DNA of 64,000 nucleotides, taken from assembly GCF_024171735.1 (NCBI RefSeq), contig NZ_JAMTCH010000003.1, positions 732,841 to 796,840 on the forward strand. The letters are read 5' to 3'. Below, piece by piece: positions 11,216 through 19,682 of the stretch (position 1 is the first letter of the stretch; every line of letters begins with the position of its first letter). Position numbers and translations under genes: made by a program. Under the pieces are notes generated by a model, which ran no database searches, was not told the origin of the DNA, and saw only the letters and a program-made list of their open reading frames with translations. This DNA is from Prauserella alba (GTDB lineage Bacteria; Actinomycetota; Actinomycetes; Mycobacteriales; Pseudonocardiaceae).

Positions 11216-13240
11216 TCACGGAAGTGTCGAGAGGGTGACCTTCGAGCCCCGCTGCACCCGGGTTCCCGGCTCGGGGTTCTGGCCGACGACCAACACGAAC
11301 CGGCCGCCGCCGAACCCGCCGTCGTCGCCACCGCCCGCGTCTCCGGCCACCGACAGGCCCGCATCGGACAACAGCTGCCGCGCATCCGGCAGCGGCCTGC
11401 CCGTCACGTCCGGTACGTCGACCGCGTTGGACACGTAGACGCCGATACGCGAGCCCTGGTCGACGGTGTTCCCGTTCGCGGGGTCGGTGCGCACGACGTG
11501 CCCGCCCGCGACGTCCGCGGAGAACTCCTCCCCGGCGTCGTACGGCTCGAATCCGGCGTCCTGCAGCGTCGTGAACGCCTGGTCCCTCGGCATGCCCGCC
11601 ACCGACGGCACCGGGAGCGGTTCCGGGCCCTTCGACACGACGATGGCGACGTTCGTGCCGATGTTGGCCTGCGTGCCGGGCTGCGGCGACACCGAGATGA
11701 CCGCGCCCTGCTCGACGTCGGTGCTGTACTGATCGGTGTTCTCGTCACGGGTCGGCCTCAGCTGGGCCTGCTTGATCGCCTGCTGGGCCTGTTCCACCGA
11801 CGTGCCCGGCTGGATGTCCGGCACCACCGGTTTGCCGAGCGAGACCATCACCGTCACCCGGTCGCCCCGCAGCGCCTGTGCACCCGAGGGTGGGTCGGTG
11901 CGGATGCTCGTGCCGGTCGGCACCGTGTTGTGCCGCTCCTGCTCGAACGTCGGCGTCAGTTCGGCATCCTGCAGCGTCTGCGCGGCCTGTTGCCGGTCCA
12001 TGCCGGAGATGTCGGGCACGTCGACGTACCGGCCCGACAGCAGCCACCAGCCGCCTGTCGCCACGCCGGCCACCAGCAGCAGGGCCGCCACGAGCCACAG
12101 TGCGAGCCACCGGCCGCGTCGCCGTGGCGCGGTGGGTTCGCCGGCTGCCTCCTCGCCGGGTGGCGGGGACGAGGCGGCCGACCGGGGCAGGGCCTGGGTG
12201 CCCGTCGGACCTCCCGCCGTCGGCGCCGTCACCGCCTGCATCGCCGGAACGGTGCGCTCGGCGTCCGATTCGGGCGGGGCCGGTTCCGTCGATCCGGTGT
12301 CGCCGGGAGGCTGGGGCTGGGGTGGCTGCTGCGGCGCCGGGATGGGCACGGCGGTCCGCTGGATGCCCAGCTGGCCGCGGATCTCGCGCAGCTGGTCGAG
12401 GAACGCCGTCGCGTCGGCGGGGCGGGCCTCGGCGTCCCTGCGGGTCGCGCGCAGCACGAGGTCGTCGAGCGCGGGTGGCAGATCGGCGCGCGAGGCGCTC
12501 GGGGCGGGGACGTCGTCGTTGACGTGGCGGTAGGCCACCGAGATCGGAGTGTCCGCCGTGTAGGGCACGTGGCCGGTGAGCATCTCGTACAGCAGGATGC
12601 CCACCGAGTAGACGTCGCCGCGCTCGCTGGCCGAACCGCTGGTCACCTGCTCCGGCGACAGGTACGCGACGGTGCCGAGGATGACACTGCCCGTCGTGTT
12701 GGCCGTGGCGGCGACGGCGCGGACCAGGCCGAAGTCGCCGACCTTCACCACACCGCTGCCCGCCTGGCCCCCGCGGCCGATGAGGACGTTCTCGGGTTTG
12801 ACGTCGCGATGCACCAGCCCGGCCGTGTGCGCGGCGCCCAGTGCGGACAGGACGTCCTCGGCGACCGTCAGCACCTGCGGCAGGGTGAGAGCGCCGCGTT
12901 CGTCGAGCAGGTCGCGCAGCGTGCCGCCGTCGACGAGCTCCATGACCAGGAACGCGCGCCGCTGCTGGCTGCCGGGCGTGCCGTCGAAACCCTGGTCGTG
13001 GACGGCGACCACGTGCGGATGGTGCAGTTTCGCCGCCGAGCGGGCCTCGCGTTCGAACCGTTCGACGAAGCTGCGGTCGTCGGCGAACCGCGAATCCATG
13101 ATCTTGACGGCCACGGGCCGGTCGAGGCGGGTGTCGAGCCCGCGGTACACCGACGACATCCCACCGCGCGCGAGCAGCCCGTCCACGCGGTATCGCCGGT
13201 CGAGCAGCGCTCCGACGAGGTTTTCGTCCGTCCGTGTCAC
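11216..13240 (-). CDS. pknL: Transmembrane Ser/Thr protein kinase with PASTA domains (PknL-like)
   Basis: A 674-residue receptor kinase. The kinase domain covers residues 15-290: glycine loop GLLARGGMSSVY, Lys46, catalytic HRDVKPEN (Asp146), DFG 169-171 and an activation loop with several Thr. A Pro/Ser linker (295-372) leads to one membrane helix (378-401), then four extracellular PASTA repeats (each with a VPDI/VPSV/VPDV type start) to the end. PASTA domains of related kinases sense peptidoglycan fragments. GTG 13240 gives the usual short lead before the kinase fold. It is divergent from an Rv2175c-like gene, as pknL is next to Rv2175c in Mycobacterium tuberculosis, and that protein is a PknL substrate there. 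Mycobacterial PknL lacks PASTA domains, so the present form is the longer version. Confidence 0.9.
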   Translation of the reverse strand: MTRTDENLVGALLDRRYRVDGLLARGGMSSVYRGLDTRLDRPVAVKIMDSRFADDRSFVERFEREARSAAKLHHPHVVAVHDQGFDGTPGSQQRRAFLVMELVDGGTLRDLLDERGALTLPQVLTVAEDVLSALGAAHTAGLVHRDVKPENVLIGRGGQAGSGVVKVGDFGLVRAVAATANTTGSVILGTVAYLSPEQVTSGSASERGDVYSVGILLYEMLTGHVPYTADTPISVAYRHVNDDVPAPSASRADLPPALDDLVLRATRRDAEARPADATAFLDQLREIRGQLGIQRTAVPIPAPQQPPQPQPPGDTGSTEPAPPESDAERTVPAMQAVTAPTAGGPTGTQALPRSAASSPPPGEEAAGEPTAPRRRGRWLALWLVAALLLVAGVATGGWWLLSGRYVDVPDISGMDRQQAAQTLQDAELTPTFEQERHNTVPTGTSIRTDPPSGAQALRGDRVTVMVSLGKPVVPDIQPGTSVEQAQQAIKQAQLRPTRDENTDQYSTDVEQGAVISVSPQPGTQANIGTNVAIVVSKGPEPLPVPSVAGMPRDQAFTTLQDAGFEPYDAGEEFSADVAGGHVVRTDPANGNTVDQGSRIGVYVSNAVDVPDVTGRPLPDARQLLSDAGLSVAGDAGGGDDGGFGGGRFVLVVGQNPEPGTRVQRGSKVTLSTLP

Positions 13241-13348
13241 ACCGTGGGATCCTACGGCCGGGCGATGCGGGTGATACCCGGTGTCCCCGCTACGCCATTG
13301 GCCTGGCACGCCCGCTCCGGCGGCGTGGCGTGTGGCAGGGTGGAGCAC

Positions 13349-13717
13349 GTGAGTGCAATCCCCCTGGCTGACGATGTGCTCGATGCCGACGTCGCGGTCG
13401 TACCCGTGGCCGAGGTCGCGGAGATGCTGAACGTGGCGCAGAACAAGGTCCGGCAGATGCTCCGGGACGGTCACCTCATCGCCGTCCGCCGTGACGGCGA
13501 CCTGATGATCCCGGCCGACTTCCTGCGGGACGGCGGCGTGATCAAGGGTCTGGCCGGCACGATCACGGTGCTGTCGGACGCCGGATTCACGCGAACCGAG
13601 ATGCTGCGCTGGTTGTTCGCCGAGGACGAGTCGCTGCCCGGAACGACGCCGATCAACGCCCTGCGCACCAGCCACGGCACCGAGGTCAAACGCCGCGCAC
13701 AGGCGATGGCGTTCTGA
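13349..13717 (+). CDS. Rv2175c-like DNA-binding protein, probable kinase substrate
   Basis: A 122-residue protein whose sequence follows Rv2175c: PLADDVLDADVAVVPVAEVAEML, then a helix-turn-helix-like NKVRQMLRDGHLIAVRR, the IPADFLRDGGVIKGLAGTIT region and RRAQAMAF at the C-terminus. Rv2175c binds DNA and loses this when phosphorylated by PknL; the kinase gene here is the divergent neighbour, 108 bp away. GTG 13349 is preceded by GGTGGAG at four bases. The shared intergenic region probably carries both promoters. Confidence 0.88.
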   Translation: MSAIPLADDVLDADVAVVPVAEVAEMLNVAQNKVRQMLRDGHLIAVRRDGDLMIPADFLRDGGVIKGLAGTITVLSDAGFTRTEMLRWLFAEDESLPGTTPINALRTSHGTEVKRRAQAMAF

Positions 13718-13753
13718 CCGGCGGAATCACTCCAGCCGCGCGGACTCCGTAGC

Positions 13754-13794
13754 CGGGCGGCCCTCAGCCGCGTCTGCCGTCCGTCGGCCGCCCG
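13754..13794. terminator. Hairpin between convergent genes
   Basis: CGGGCGGCC (13754-13762) pairs with GGCCGCCCG (13786-13794) around a 23-nt loop. It lies between the Rv2175c-like gene and the convergent AraC gene. The rest of 13718-13953 holds no convincing gene. Confidence 0.4.
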
Positions 13795-13953
13795 CCCGTG
13801 GGAGGGCGACCTCAGGGGCGTCGGGTGCGACGGTGCGTCCGATGATTCCCTCCGCGACGAGAAGCCACCGCTGACGCTCGACGAGCTCATGGCGTTGCTT
13901 TCCGATCGCGGCCTGCTCATCGCAGCGGCGACGCAGGTCCTCGCCGCCGTGCT

Positions 13954-14982
13954 CTACCGGGTCTGTGCCTCGCGCCAGCGCTGCGGTGTGACCCCGTAGT
14001 GCGCGCGGAAGCGGCGGACCAGGTACGACGCGTCGCGCAGGCCGGTGCGTGCGGCCACGACCCCGAGCGGAAGGTCGGTCTCGCGCAGCATCCGGCGCAC
14101 TTCCGTCAACCGGCGCTCGGTGATCCACTCCAGCAGCGGCCTGCCGGTGCGTTCCCGGACGACGGTCGTCAGGTGCCCCGGCGTGTATCCGAGCGCGTCC
14201 GCCACGTCCGCCGCGGAGATCGGCTCACGGAACGTCTCCTCGATACGGTCGAACACCCGCTCCACGAGTGCGTCCCGCGTGTCCGGCTGCGGCGGCGCCA
14301 GCCGGGCCGCGTCGACCAGCACCCGGGTGAGCAGGCTCGTCACCGCTTCGCGTGCACCGAGGCGTTCCGGCGCGGCCAGTTCGGCGGCGAGGTCGGCCAG
14401 GTGCCGGGACCACCGGTCGCGGTCCGGTTCGGGAACCAGCGCGACGCCCGCCTGCGGTGCGAACAGGGCGAGCAGTGGATGCCGGGTCCAGGCCAGCGGC
14501 GACACCGAGGCCAGCGAGGGAACGGCGTCCGGGACGAACGAGACCGACCACGCGCGGCCGCCGGCAGGCGAGGTCGCGGCCACCGGCCTCACGACCTGTC
14601 CCGGCAGCAGCGCGTGAACCTCGCCTTCCCGCAGTGGCCTGGTCGTGCCGTCGACCTCGATCGCACCGGCGTCGGCTTCGACGTAGGTCAGGACGAGGAA
14701 GTCGTGCGCGTGGCGGTGCTCCGGCGGGCCGGGAACCTCCCGCGCGGCGCCTGCCCCTGCCTCGGCGTCGGCCGTGGCCGGTGCCGCGCGGCCGAGCCGG
14801 GTCACCGCCACGGCGGGCATGCTCACCGGCTGGCGGTGGCGGTAGACGGGAGTGCCGTCCGCCCGCATCGTCCGCAGTTGCCGTGTGCCGCCGATCATCC
14901 CACCGGCAGGCGCGGCAGTCGCGGAATCGGCAGTCGCGGAGTCGGCGCCCGCGGAATCGGTGGTGTCCGACGAATGTGCCAC
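13954..14982 (-). CDS. AraC family transcriptional regulator
   Basis: A 342-residue regulator. The N-terminal half has a cupin-like effector domain (PPEHRHAHDFLVLTYVEA, LPGQVVRPVAATSPAG). The C-terminal 100 residues are the double helix-turn-helix of the family, ISAADVADALGYTPGHLTTV and LGVVAARTGLRDASYLVRRF, ending in the usual FRAHYGVTPQRWR. The start is uncertain: GTG 14982 or GTG 14988 are possible. The N-terminal 25 residues include three copies of a 15-nt repeat. It is divergent from the methyltransferase gene (97 bp gap) and so probably controls it. Confidence 0.87.
   Translation of the reverse strand: MAHSSDTTDSAGADSATADSATAAPAGGMIGGTRQLRTMRADGTPVYRHRQPVSMPAVAVTRLGRAAPATADAEAGAGAAREVPGPPEHRHAHDFLVLTYVEADAGAIEVDGTTRPLREGEVHALLPGQVVRPVAATSPAGGRAWSVSFVPDAVPSLASVSPLAWTRHPLLALFAPQAGVALVPEPDRDRWSRHLADLAAELAAPERLGAREAVTSLLTRVLVDAARLAPPQPDTRDALVERVFDRIEETFREPISAADVADALGYTPGHLTTVVRERTGRPLLEWITERRLTEVRRMLRETDLPLGVVAARTGLRDASYLVRRFRAHYGVTPQRWREAQTR
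14915..14959 (-). repeat. 15-nt tandem repeat, 3 units, in frame
   Basis: Units at 14915-14929, 14930-14944 and 14945-14959 (GCAGTCGCGGAATCG and close variants) encode the low-complexity N-terminus (ADSATADSATAA) of the AraC regulator. Confidence 0.85.
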
Positions 14983-15078
14983 GTCCACCAAGGTATGTCC
15001 TGGCGGTCTGCCGCGAAATGTCCAACGATGGAGGCGGCACACCACACCGACCGGTACACCCGAAGCGAGGAGCAGACC

Positions 15079-15861
15079 GTGAGTGACGGACACATCATCG
15101 ATGAACGCACCGCCGCCGAGCGGGATCGCCCGTTCCTGCCCGGTATGGGCGCATCCTGGCTGATGCCGGTCTACGACGTGTTCACCCGCGTACTCGGCGT
15201 CGCGCAGCTGCACCGGCGCGGTGTCGGCGTAGCCGGCGTCCGGCCCGGCCAAGCGGTGCTCGACGTCGGATGCGGCACCGGAAACCTCGCCCTCACCCTG
15301 CTCGAAGCCACGCCGCGGGCGCGGGTCACCGGGATCGACCCGGACGGCGGCGCGCTGCGACGCGCGGCCCGCAAGGCCCGCCGTCGCCGGGCACCGCTCA
15401 CCCTCACCCAGGGATACGCCGACCGGCTGCCCGCCGACGACGGCTCGTTCGACCACGTCATCTCTGCGCTCGCGCTGCACCACCTCGCCGAGGAGGACCG
15501 GACGGCGTTTGCCCGCGAGGCCTTCCGGGTGCTCCGGCCGGGCGGGACCGTGACGATCGTCGACTTCGGCGGACCGGCTCCGGGCGGCCAGGACACCGGC
15601 CATGCCGGCGGGCACGAGCACGGACATGGCCACGGACATGGCCACGGCCACGGACCGCTGCAGGCCGTGCGAGGACTGAGGCGGCTGCTACGCGCGAAGG
15701 CGGAGGAAGGTCCGGCCATGGCACGCACCGGCAGCGACGGGCTCGTCGACCTGCTCTCCGGCGCCGGGTTCGCCGATGCCCGGGAGGTCGACCACGTGGA
15801 CCGCTCGTTCGGCCGTGTCGGCATCGTGCAGGCCACACGCGAGGATGCTGTCGCGCGGTAG
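15079..15861 (+). CDS. SAM-dependent methyltransferase with histidine-rich loop
   Basis: A 260-residue class I methyltransferase. Motif I is VLDVGCGTGN (about residues 62-71), followed by IDPDGGALR, FDHVISALALHHL and VLRPGGTVTIVDFGG. A loop after the core contains about eight histidines alternating with glycine (HEHGHGHGHGHGHG), encoded by 12-nt repeats; such a stretch could bind Ni, Zn or Cu. GTG 15079 has AGGAG seven bases upstream. It is divergent from the AraC gene and its substrate is unknown. The following genes are on the other strand. Confidence 0.85.
   Translation: MSDGHIIDERTAAERDRPFLPGMGASWLMPVYDVFTRVLGVAQLHRRGVGVAGVRPGQAVLDVGCGTGNLALTLLEATPRARVTGIDPDGGALRRAARKARRRRAPLTLTQGYADRLPADDGSFDHVISALALHHLAEEDRTAFAREAFRVLRPGGTVTIVDFGGPAPGGQDTGHAGGHEHGHGHGHGHGHGPLQAVRGLRRLLRAKAEEGPAMARTGSDGLVDLLSGAGFADAREVDHVDRSFGRVGIVQATREDAVAR
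15619..15654 (+). repeat. 12-nt tandem repeat, 3 units, coding for His-Gly
   Basis: CACGGACATGGC is perfect at 15619-15630 and 15631-15642, with a third near-copy to 15654. It makes the HGHG loop of the methyltransferase. Confidence 0.85.
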
Positions 15862-15875
15862 GGCGACGCGTGAAC

Positions 15876-15910
15876 GCAGAACACGCGTGGCCGAGTGCAG
15901 AACACGCGTG
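15876..15910. repeat. Intergenic motif GCAGAACACGCGTG, two copies
   Basis: The 14-mer occurs at 15876-15889 and 15897-15910, 21 nt apart, between the convergent methyltransferase and crtB genes. A one-base variant (GCAGGACACGCG or its complement) recurs at 21425 and at 43949-44052. Confidence 0.7.
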
Positions 15911-15926
15911 AGACGCGCGGTGGACG

Positions 15927-16856
15927 TCACGGACGGCTGGGCGTCAGCCCGCCGAGGAAGGCGCGCGCGGCCACGCCCGCGCGGCGTCTCCCGCCGACCA
16001 CGGCCCGCTTGCCGAGCACGTCGTAGTCGGCGCCGGTGATCTCGTCGAGAATGCCCTGGTACAGCGTGAAGGCGGTCGTCACACACGGCCGGGACTCCGG
16101 CCGCAGGAGCGCGATGCCCGGCCGCGCGCGGCGGTAGACCGCACGGTTGTGCGCGACCAGCGACCGCAGCGCACGGCGGATGCGCGGGTCGGACCTGCCC
16201 GTGTCGAGGGACCACTCCAGCAGTTGTCTGTCGACGTCGAACGCGGCGAGCTCCGTCGCGGGCAGGTACACCCGGCCGCGGCGCAGGTCCTCGCCCACGT
16301 CGCGGAGGAAGTTCGTCAGCTGGAACGCCTCGCCCAGCGCCGCGGCGTACGGTTCGGCCTCGGCCTGCGGCACCGTCGTGCCGAGCACGGGCAGCATCTG
16401 GAGGCCGATGACGCGCGCCGAGCCGTGGACGTACTCGCCGAGCGCGGCGAACGTCGGGTACTCGGCGGTGTGCAGATCCATCCGCATCGAGTGCAGGAAC
16501 GCGTCGAACCACGCCCGCCGCAGCCCGTAGCGATGCACCGTGGCCGCCAGCGCCGTCGCGACCGGCCCGGTGACGTCGCGGCCCGCGTAGACATCGTCGA
16601 GCAGCCGAGTGGCGTCGTCGAGTGCCCGGTGTGGATCGCCGCCGGGCAGGTCGACGGCGTCGTCCAGCTGCCGCGCGAACGCATACAGCGCGTACGTGGC
16701 GGGACGCGCGTGTGCGGGCAGCAACAGGGTGGCGAGGAAGTAGGTGCGGCCGTGCCGGGCGACGATCCGCCGGCAGGCGCGGAACGCAGGGGCCAGTGAC
16801 CGGCCGGATATCGCGTACCGGTTCGCGGCGGTCGTGGTCGGGCGCGCGGACGTCAC
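15927..16856 (-). CDS. crtB: Phytoene synthase
   Basis: A 309-residue squalene/phytoene synthase, condensing two geranylgeranyl diphosphates to phytoene. The two aspartate-rich Mg2+ motifs are FARQLDDAVDLPG and FLRDVGEDLRRGRVYLP; the YLPATEL block follows. It starts at GTG 16856, which shares GTGA with the stop of crtI, so the two are translationally coupled. It is the third gene of the operon crtE-crtI-crtB. Confidence 0.94.
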   Translation of the reverse strand: MTSARPTTTAANRYAISGRSLAPAFRACRRIVARHGRTYFLATLLLPAHARPATYALYAFARQLDDAVDLPGGDPHRALDDATRLLDDVYAGRDVTGPVATALAATVHRYGLRRAWFDAFLHSMRMDLHTAEYPTFAALGEYVHGSARVIGLQMLPVLGTTVPQAEAEPYAAALGEAFQLTNFLRDVGEDLRRGRVYLPATELAAFDVDRQLLEWSLDTGRSDPRIRRALRSLVAHNRAVYRRARPGIALLRPESRPCVTTAFTLYQGILDEITGADYDVLGKRAVVGGRRRAGVAARAFLGGLTPSRP

Positions 16857-18367
16857 GGTCGCCGCGACCGCTCCGACGCCGCGGAGCCGGTGATGCGTTC
16901 GGCGGCGAGCCGCCCGGAGATCAGCACCGGCGGGATGCCCACGCCCGGCCTGGTGCCGGATCCGGCGAGAACGACGTTGTCCGCACCGCGCACGAGGTTG
17001 CCCGGCCGGAACGGACCGGTCTGACCGAGCGTGTGCGCGAGCGAGAACGGGGTGCCCGCCGACATGCCGCGGGCGGCCCAGTCCTGCGGGGTGTCCATGC
17101 GGTGGAGGTGGAACTCGCCGGTGAAACCGTCGAGGCCGCGGTCCTCGAGGGTCCGTACCAGCTCGTCACGGTAGGCGGGGGCGAGCCGCGGCCAGTCGAG
17201 CGGGCCGGTGCGGAGATTCGGAGCCGGTGCGAGCACGGACACGAGCTGGCGGCCGCCCGAGGCGAGCGTCGGGTCGGTCGCGGTGGGGCGGGTGACCAGC
17301 AGTGACGGATCGCTCATGAGCCTGCCGCCGCGGACGATCTCGCGGAAGGTCTCGTGCCAGGCGCGACCGAAGAAGATCGTGTGGTGGTCGAGCGCGTCCC
17401 AGGTGCGGGAGGTCTCGCCGTGCAGCACGACCGCCGACGGCGAGTACCGGGGCCGAGCGGGCCTGCGAGGGTGGATGCCGAGCAGGCGGTAGGCCGCCCC
17501 GAGTTCGGTCGCCAGGACGACGGCGTCGCACTCGATGCGTTCGCCGTCGGCGGTCCGGACCGCGCGCACCCGGTCTCCGACACGTTCGAGCCATGCCACC
17601 TGCGTGCCGGTGCGGACGGTGGCGCCGGCCTGCTCGGCGGCGCCCGCCATCGCGGTGGCGATCGCGCCCATCCCGCCTTCCGGGTAGGACACGCCGCCCA
17701 CGGTGTCCATGAACGGGATGGCGCCGTACGCCCCGAGCGCCCGTTGCGGTTCGAGCCCGGCGTACAGCGCCTGGAAGGAGAACAGCCTGCGCACCCGGTC
17801 GTCGGCGACCAGCCTTGCGACCTTCGGCCACAGCCTGCCGAACCCGCCGAGCGCGACGAGCCGCGCCAGTGCGGGCCGCGCGTCCGCGCGCACCAGGTCG
17901 AACGGCGTGTCGAAGTTCCCGCCGATGAAATGCTCGGCCTCGGCCGTGTACAGCTCGGTCAGCCACCGGCGCAACCTGCGGTACCCGTCGACCTCCCGCG
18001 GGCCGACGACGGCGCGCAGTTCGGCCTCCATCGCCTCGGGCTCGGTGTACAGGCTCAGCGACGAACCGTCGGCGAAATGCGCACGGTACGCCGGGTCGAT
18101 GCGGGTGAGACGCAGCCGGTCGGCCGTCTTCTCGCCGACGGCGGCGAACGCCTCTTCCAGCAGTTCCGGCATCGTCAGCACGGTGGCGCCCGTGTCGAAC
18201 GCCTGCCCGCCGATCGTCTCGGTGGAGACGCGCCCGCCGGGCTGCGGCGCGCGGTCGAGCACCGTGACCTGCCTGCCCGCGCCGGTCAGGTGCAGTGCAG
18301 CCGAGAGCCCGGACAGGCCCGCTCCGACCACGACCACCCGGTCGGCGGCCCCGGAAACCGTCCGCAT
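16853..18367 (-). CDS. crtI: Phytoene desaturase
   Basis: A 504-residue CrtI-type FAD enzyme that introduces double bases of conjugation into phytoene (towards lycopene or a shorter desaturated product). The N-terminal dinucleotide motif is VVVVGAGLSGLSAALHL, followed by APQPGGRVSTETIGGQAFDTGAT. The C-terminus has the family signature GPFRPGNLVRGADNVVLAGSGTRPGVGIPPVL (read here as two adjacent blocks: the bacterial-type desaturase signature). ATG 18367 fits the family start. It lies between crtE (73 bp upstream) and crtB (overlapping). Confidence 0.94.
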   Translation of the reverse strand: MRTVSGAADRVVVVGAGLSGLSAALHLTGAGRQVTVLDRAPQPGGRVSTETIGGQAFDTGATVLTMPELLEEAFAAVGEKTADRLRLTRIDPAYRAHFADGSSLSLYTEPEAMEAELRAVVGPREVDGYRRLRRWLTELYTAEAEHFIGGNFDTPFDLVRADARPALARLVALGGFGRLWPKVARLVADDRVRRLFSFQALYAGLEPQRALGAYGAIPFMDTVGGVSYPEGGMGAIATAMAGAAEQAGATVRTGTQVAWLERVGDRVRAVRTADGERIECDAVVLATELGAAYRLLGIHPRRPARPRYSPSAVVLHGETSRTWDALDHHTIFFGRAWHETFREIVRGGRLMSDPSLLVTRPTATDPTLASGGRQLVSVLAPAPNLRTGPLDWPRLAPAYRDELVRTLEDRGLDGFTGEFHLHRMDTPQDWAARGMSAGTPFSLAHTLGQTGPFRPGNLVRGADNVVLAGSGTRPGVGIPPVLISGRLAAERITGSAASERSRRP

Positions 18368-18440
18368 CAGTGATTCCCCGTCGTCGCGTGCGCCGTCGGC
18401 CGGCAGGTCCTCGGTCGGCAGGTCATGGGTGCCGGACGCA

Positions 18441-19526
18441 TCAGCGGGAACGCTGGGTGGCTTTGACGGCCAGTTCGGTGAGCCGTTTCGGCGCCGGGTC
18501 CGCCAGGCCCGCGGTGCCGAGCGCGGTCAACGCCGAGTCGGTGAGCGTCTCGATGCGGCGCTCCACCTCGGCGACGGCGCCGACGTGGGTGAGCACCTCG
18601 CGCACCCGGTCGACGGCGTCGTCGGTCAGTTCGGCGTCACCGAGTGCCGACGTGATGACACCCGCCGCCGCGGAAGCCTCGCCCGCGTGCTGCAGGCCCA
18701 GCGCGACCAGCAGGGTCCGCTTGCCCTCGCGCAGGTCGTCGCCGGCGGGCTTGCCGGTGACCGCAGGGTCGCCGAACACACCGAGCAGATCGTCGCGCAG
18801 CTGGAACGCCACGCCGATGTCGCCGCCGAACGCCAGCAGCGGGTCGATCACGTCGTCGCCCGCACCGGCCAGTGCCGCACCGAGGTGCAACGGCCGCTGC
18901 ACCGTGTACGCGGCCGTCTTCAGCAGGTCGATGCGCAGCGCCGCGTCCACCGACGCATCGCCCGTGGCCTGGGTGCGCACGTCGAGGAACTGGCCCGCGA
19001 GGACCTCCGAGCGCATCGCCCGCCAGGCGGGCCTGGCCCGGCGCAGCATGTCGGCGGTCAGCGGCGCGTCGGCGAACATGTCGTCGGCCCACGCGAGCGC
19101 GAGGTCGCCGATCAGGACCGCCGCGGCCAGCCCGTACTGCTCGGCCGAGCCGAGCCAGCCGCCCCTGGCGTGCTCGTCCGCGAACGCCACGTGCACCGTC
19201 GGGCAGCCGCGGCGGGAGTCGGAGGAGTCCAGCACGTCGTCGTGGATCAGGGCGCACGCCTGGATCAGTTCGAGGCTCGACACGGCGCGCAGCACACCTG
19301 TCGCCTCGTCGCCGGCGGCGGCACCACCCGCGCCGCGCCAGGCCCACCAGGCGAACGTCGGCCGCAACCGCTTGCCCCCGCCGAGTACGAACTCCCGCAA
19401 CGCGTCGGTGGCGCCGGTGAACGCGGGCTCGGTCCGCCCGATCGACTCGCTCGCGTCGCTGAGGAACTCGGTCAGCGCCTCGCCGATGGCCGCGGGCAGG
19501 TCGCTGTCGAAGTCGGGCCGGGTCAT
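18441..19526 (-). CDS. crtE: Geranylgeranyl diphosphate synthase-type polyprenyl synthetase
   Basis: A 361-residue trans-prenyltransferase. The first aspartate-rich motif is DDVLD (residues 96-100, in LIHDDVLDSSDSRRGCP), the second QLRDDLLGVFGD. LGGGKRLRP at 48-56 is the usual substrate-binding block. In the carotenoid operon its role is to supply geranylgeranyl diphosphate to CrtB. Mycobacterium has idsA2 in the equivalent place near pknL, so this could equally be named idsA. ATG 19526 is used. The operon runs crtE-crtI-crtB. Confidence 0.9.
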   Translation of the reverse strand: MTRPDFDSDLPAAIGEALTEFLSDASESIGRTEPAFTGATDALREFVLGGGKRLRPTFAWWAWRGAGGAAAGDEATGVLRAVSSLELIQACALIHDDVLDSSDSRRGCPTVHVAFADEHARGGWLGSAEQYGLAAAVLIGDLALAWADDMFADAPLTADMLRRARPAWRAMRSEVLAGQFLDVRTQATGDASVDAALRIDLLKTAAYTVQRPLHLGAALAGAGDDVIDPLLAFGGDIGVAFQLRDDLLGVFGDPAVTGKPAGDDLREGKRTLLVALGLQHAGEASAAAGVITSALGDAELTDDAVDRVREVLTHVGAVAEVERRIETLTDSALTALGTAGLADPAPKRLTELAVKATQRSR

Positions 19527-19682
19527 GGCCCCATCGTTCCAGGTGCCGATCGCGGATCGCGCGGTGCGATCGCCGAGGTGTGGCGAGGGAAACGACGACG
19601 CCCGCATCGGGCCGGCAGGCGCCCCTGCGTCAGCGCGAAATCCCGCGCGCCGTGCGCAGGCGTACGGGTAGCGTGCCGGGCT

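Noticed and set aside
12990-13010. SOS-box-like CGAACCGTTCGA inside the kinase gene region
   Set aside because: The half-sites are not separated by four bases as LexA requires and the site is within coding sequence.
13889-13999. Possible 36-codon gene on the plus strand (MALLSDRGLLIAAATQVLAA)
   Set aside because: The composition is protein-like, but it has no ribosome binding site, overlaps the end of the AraC gene and resembles no family. It may be a remnant.
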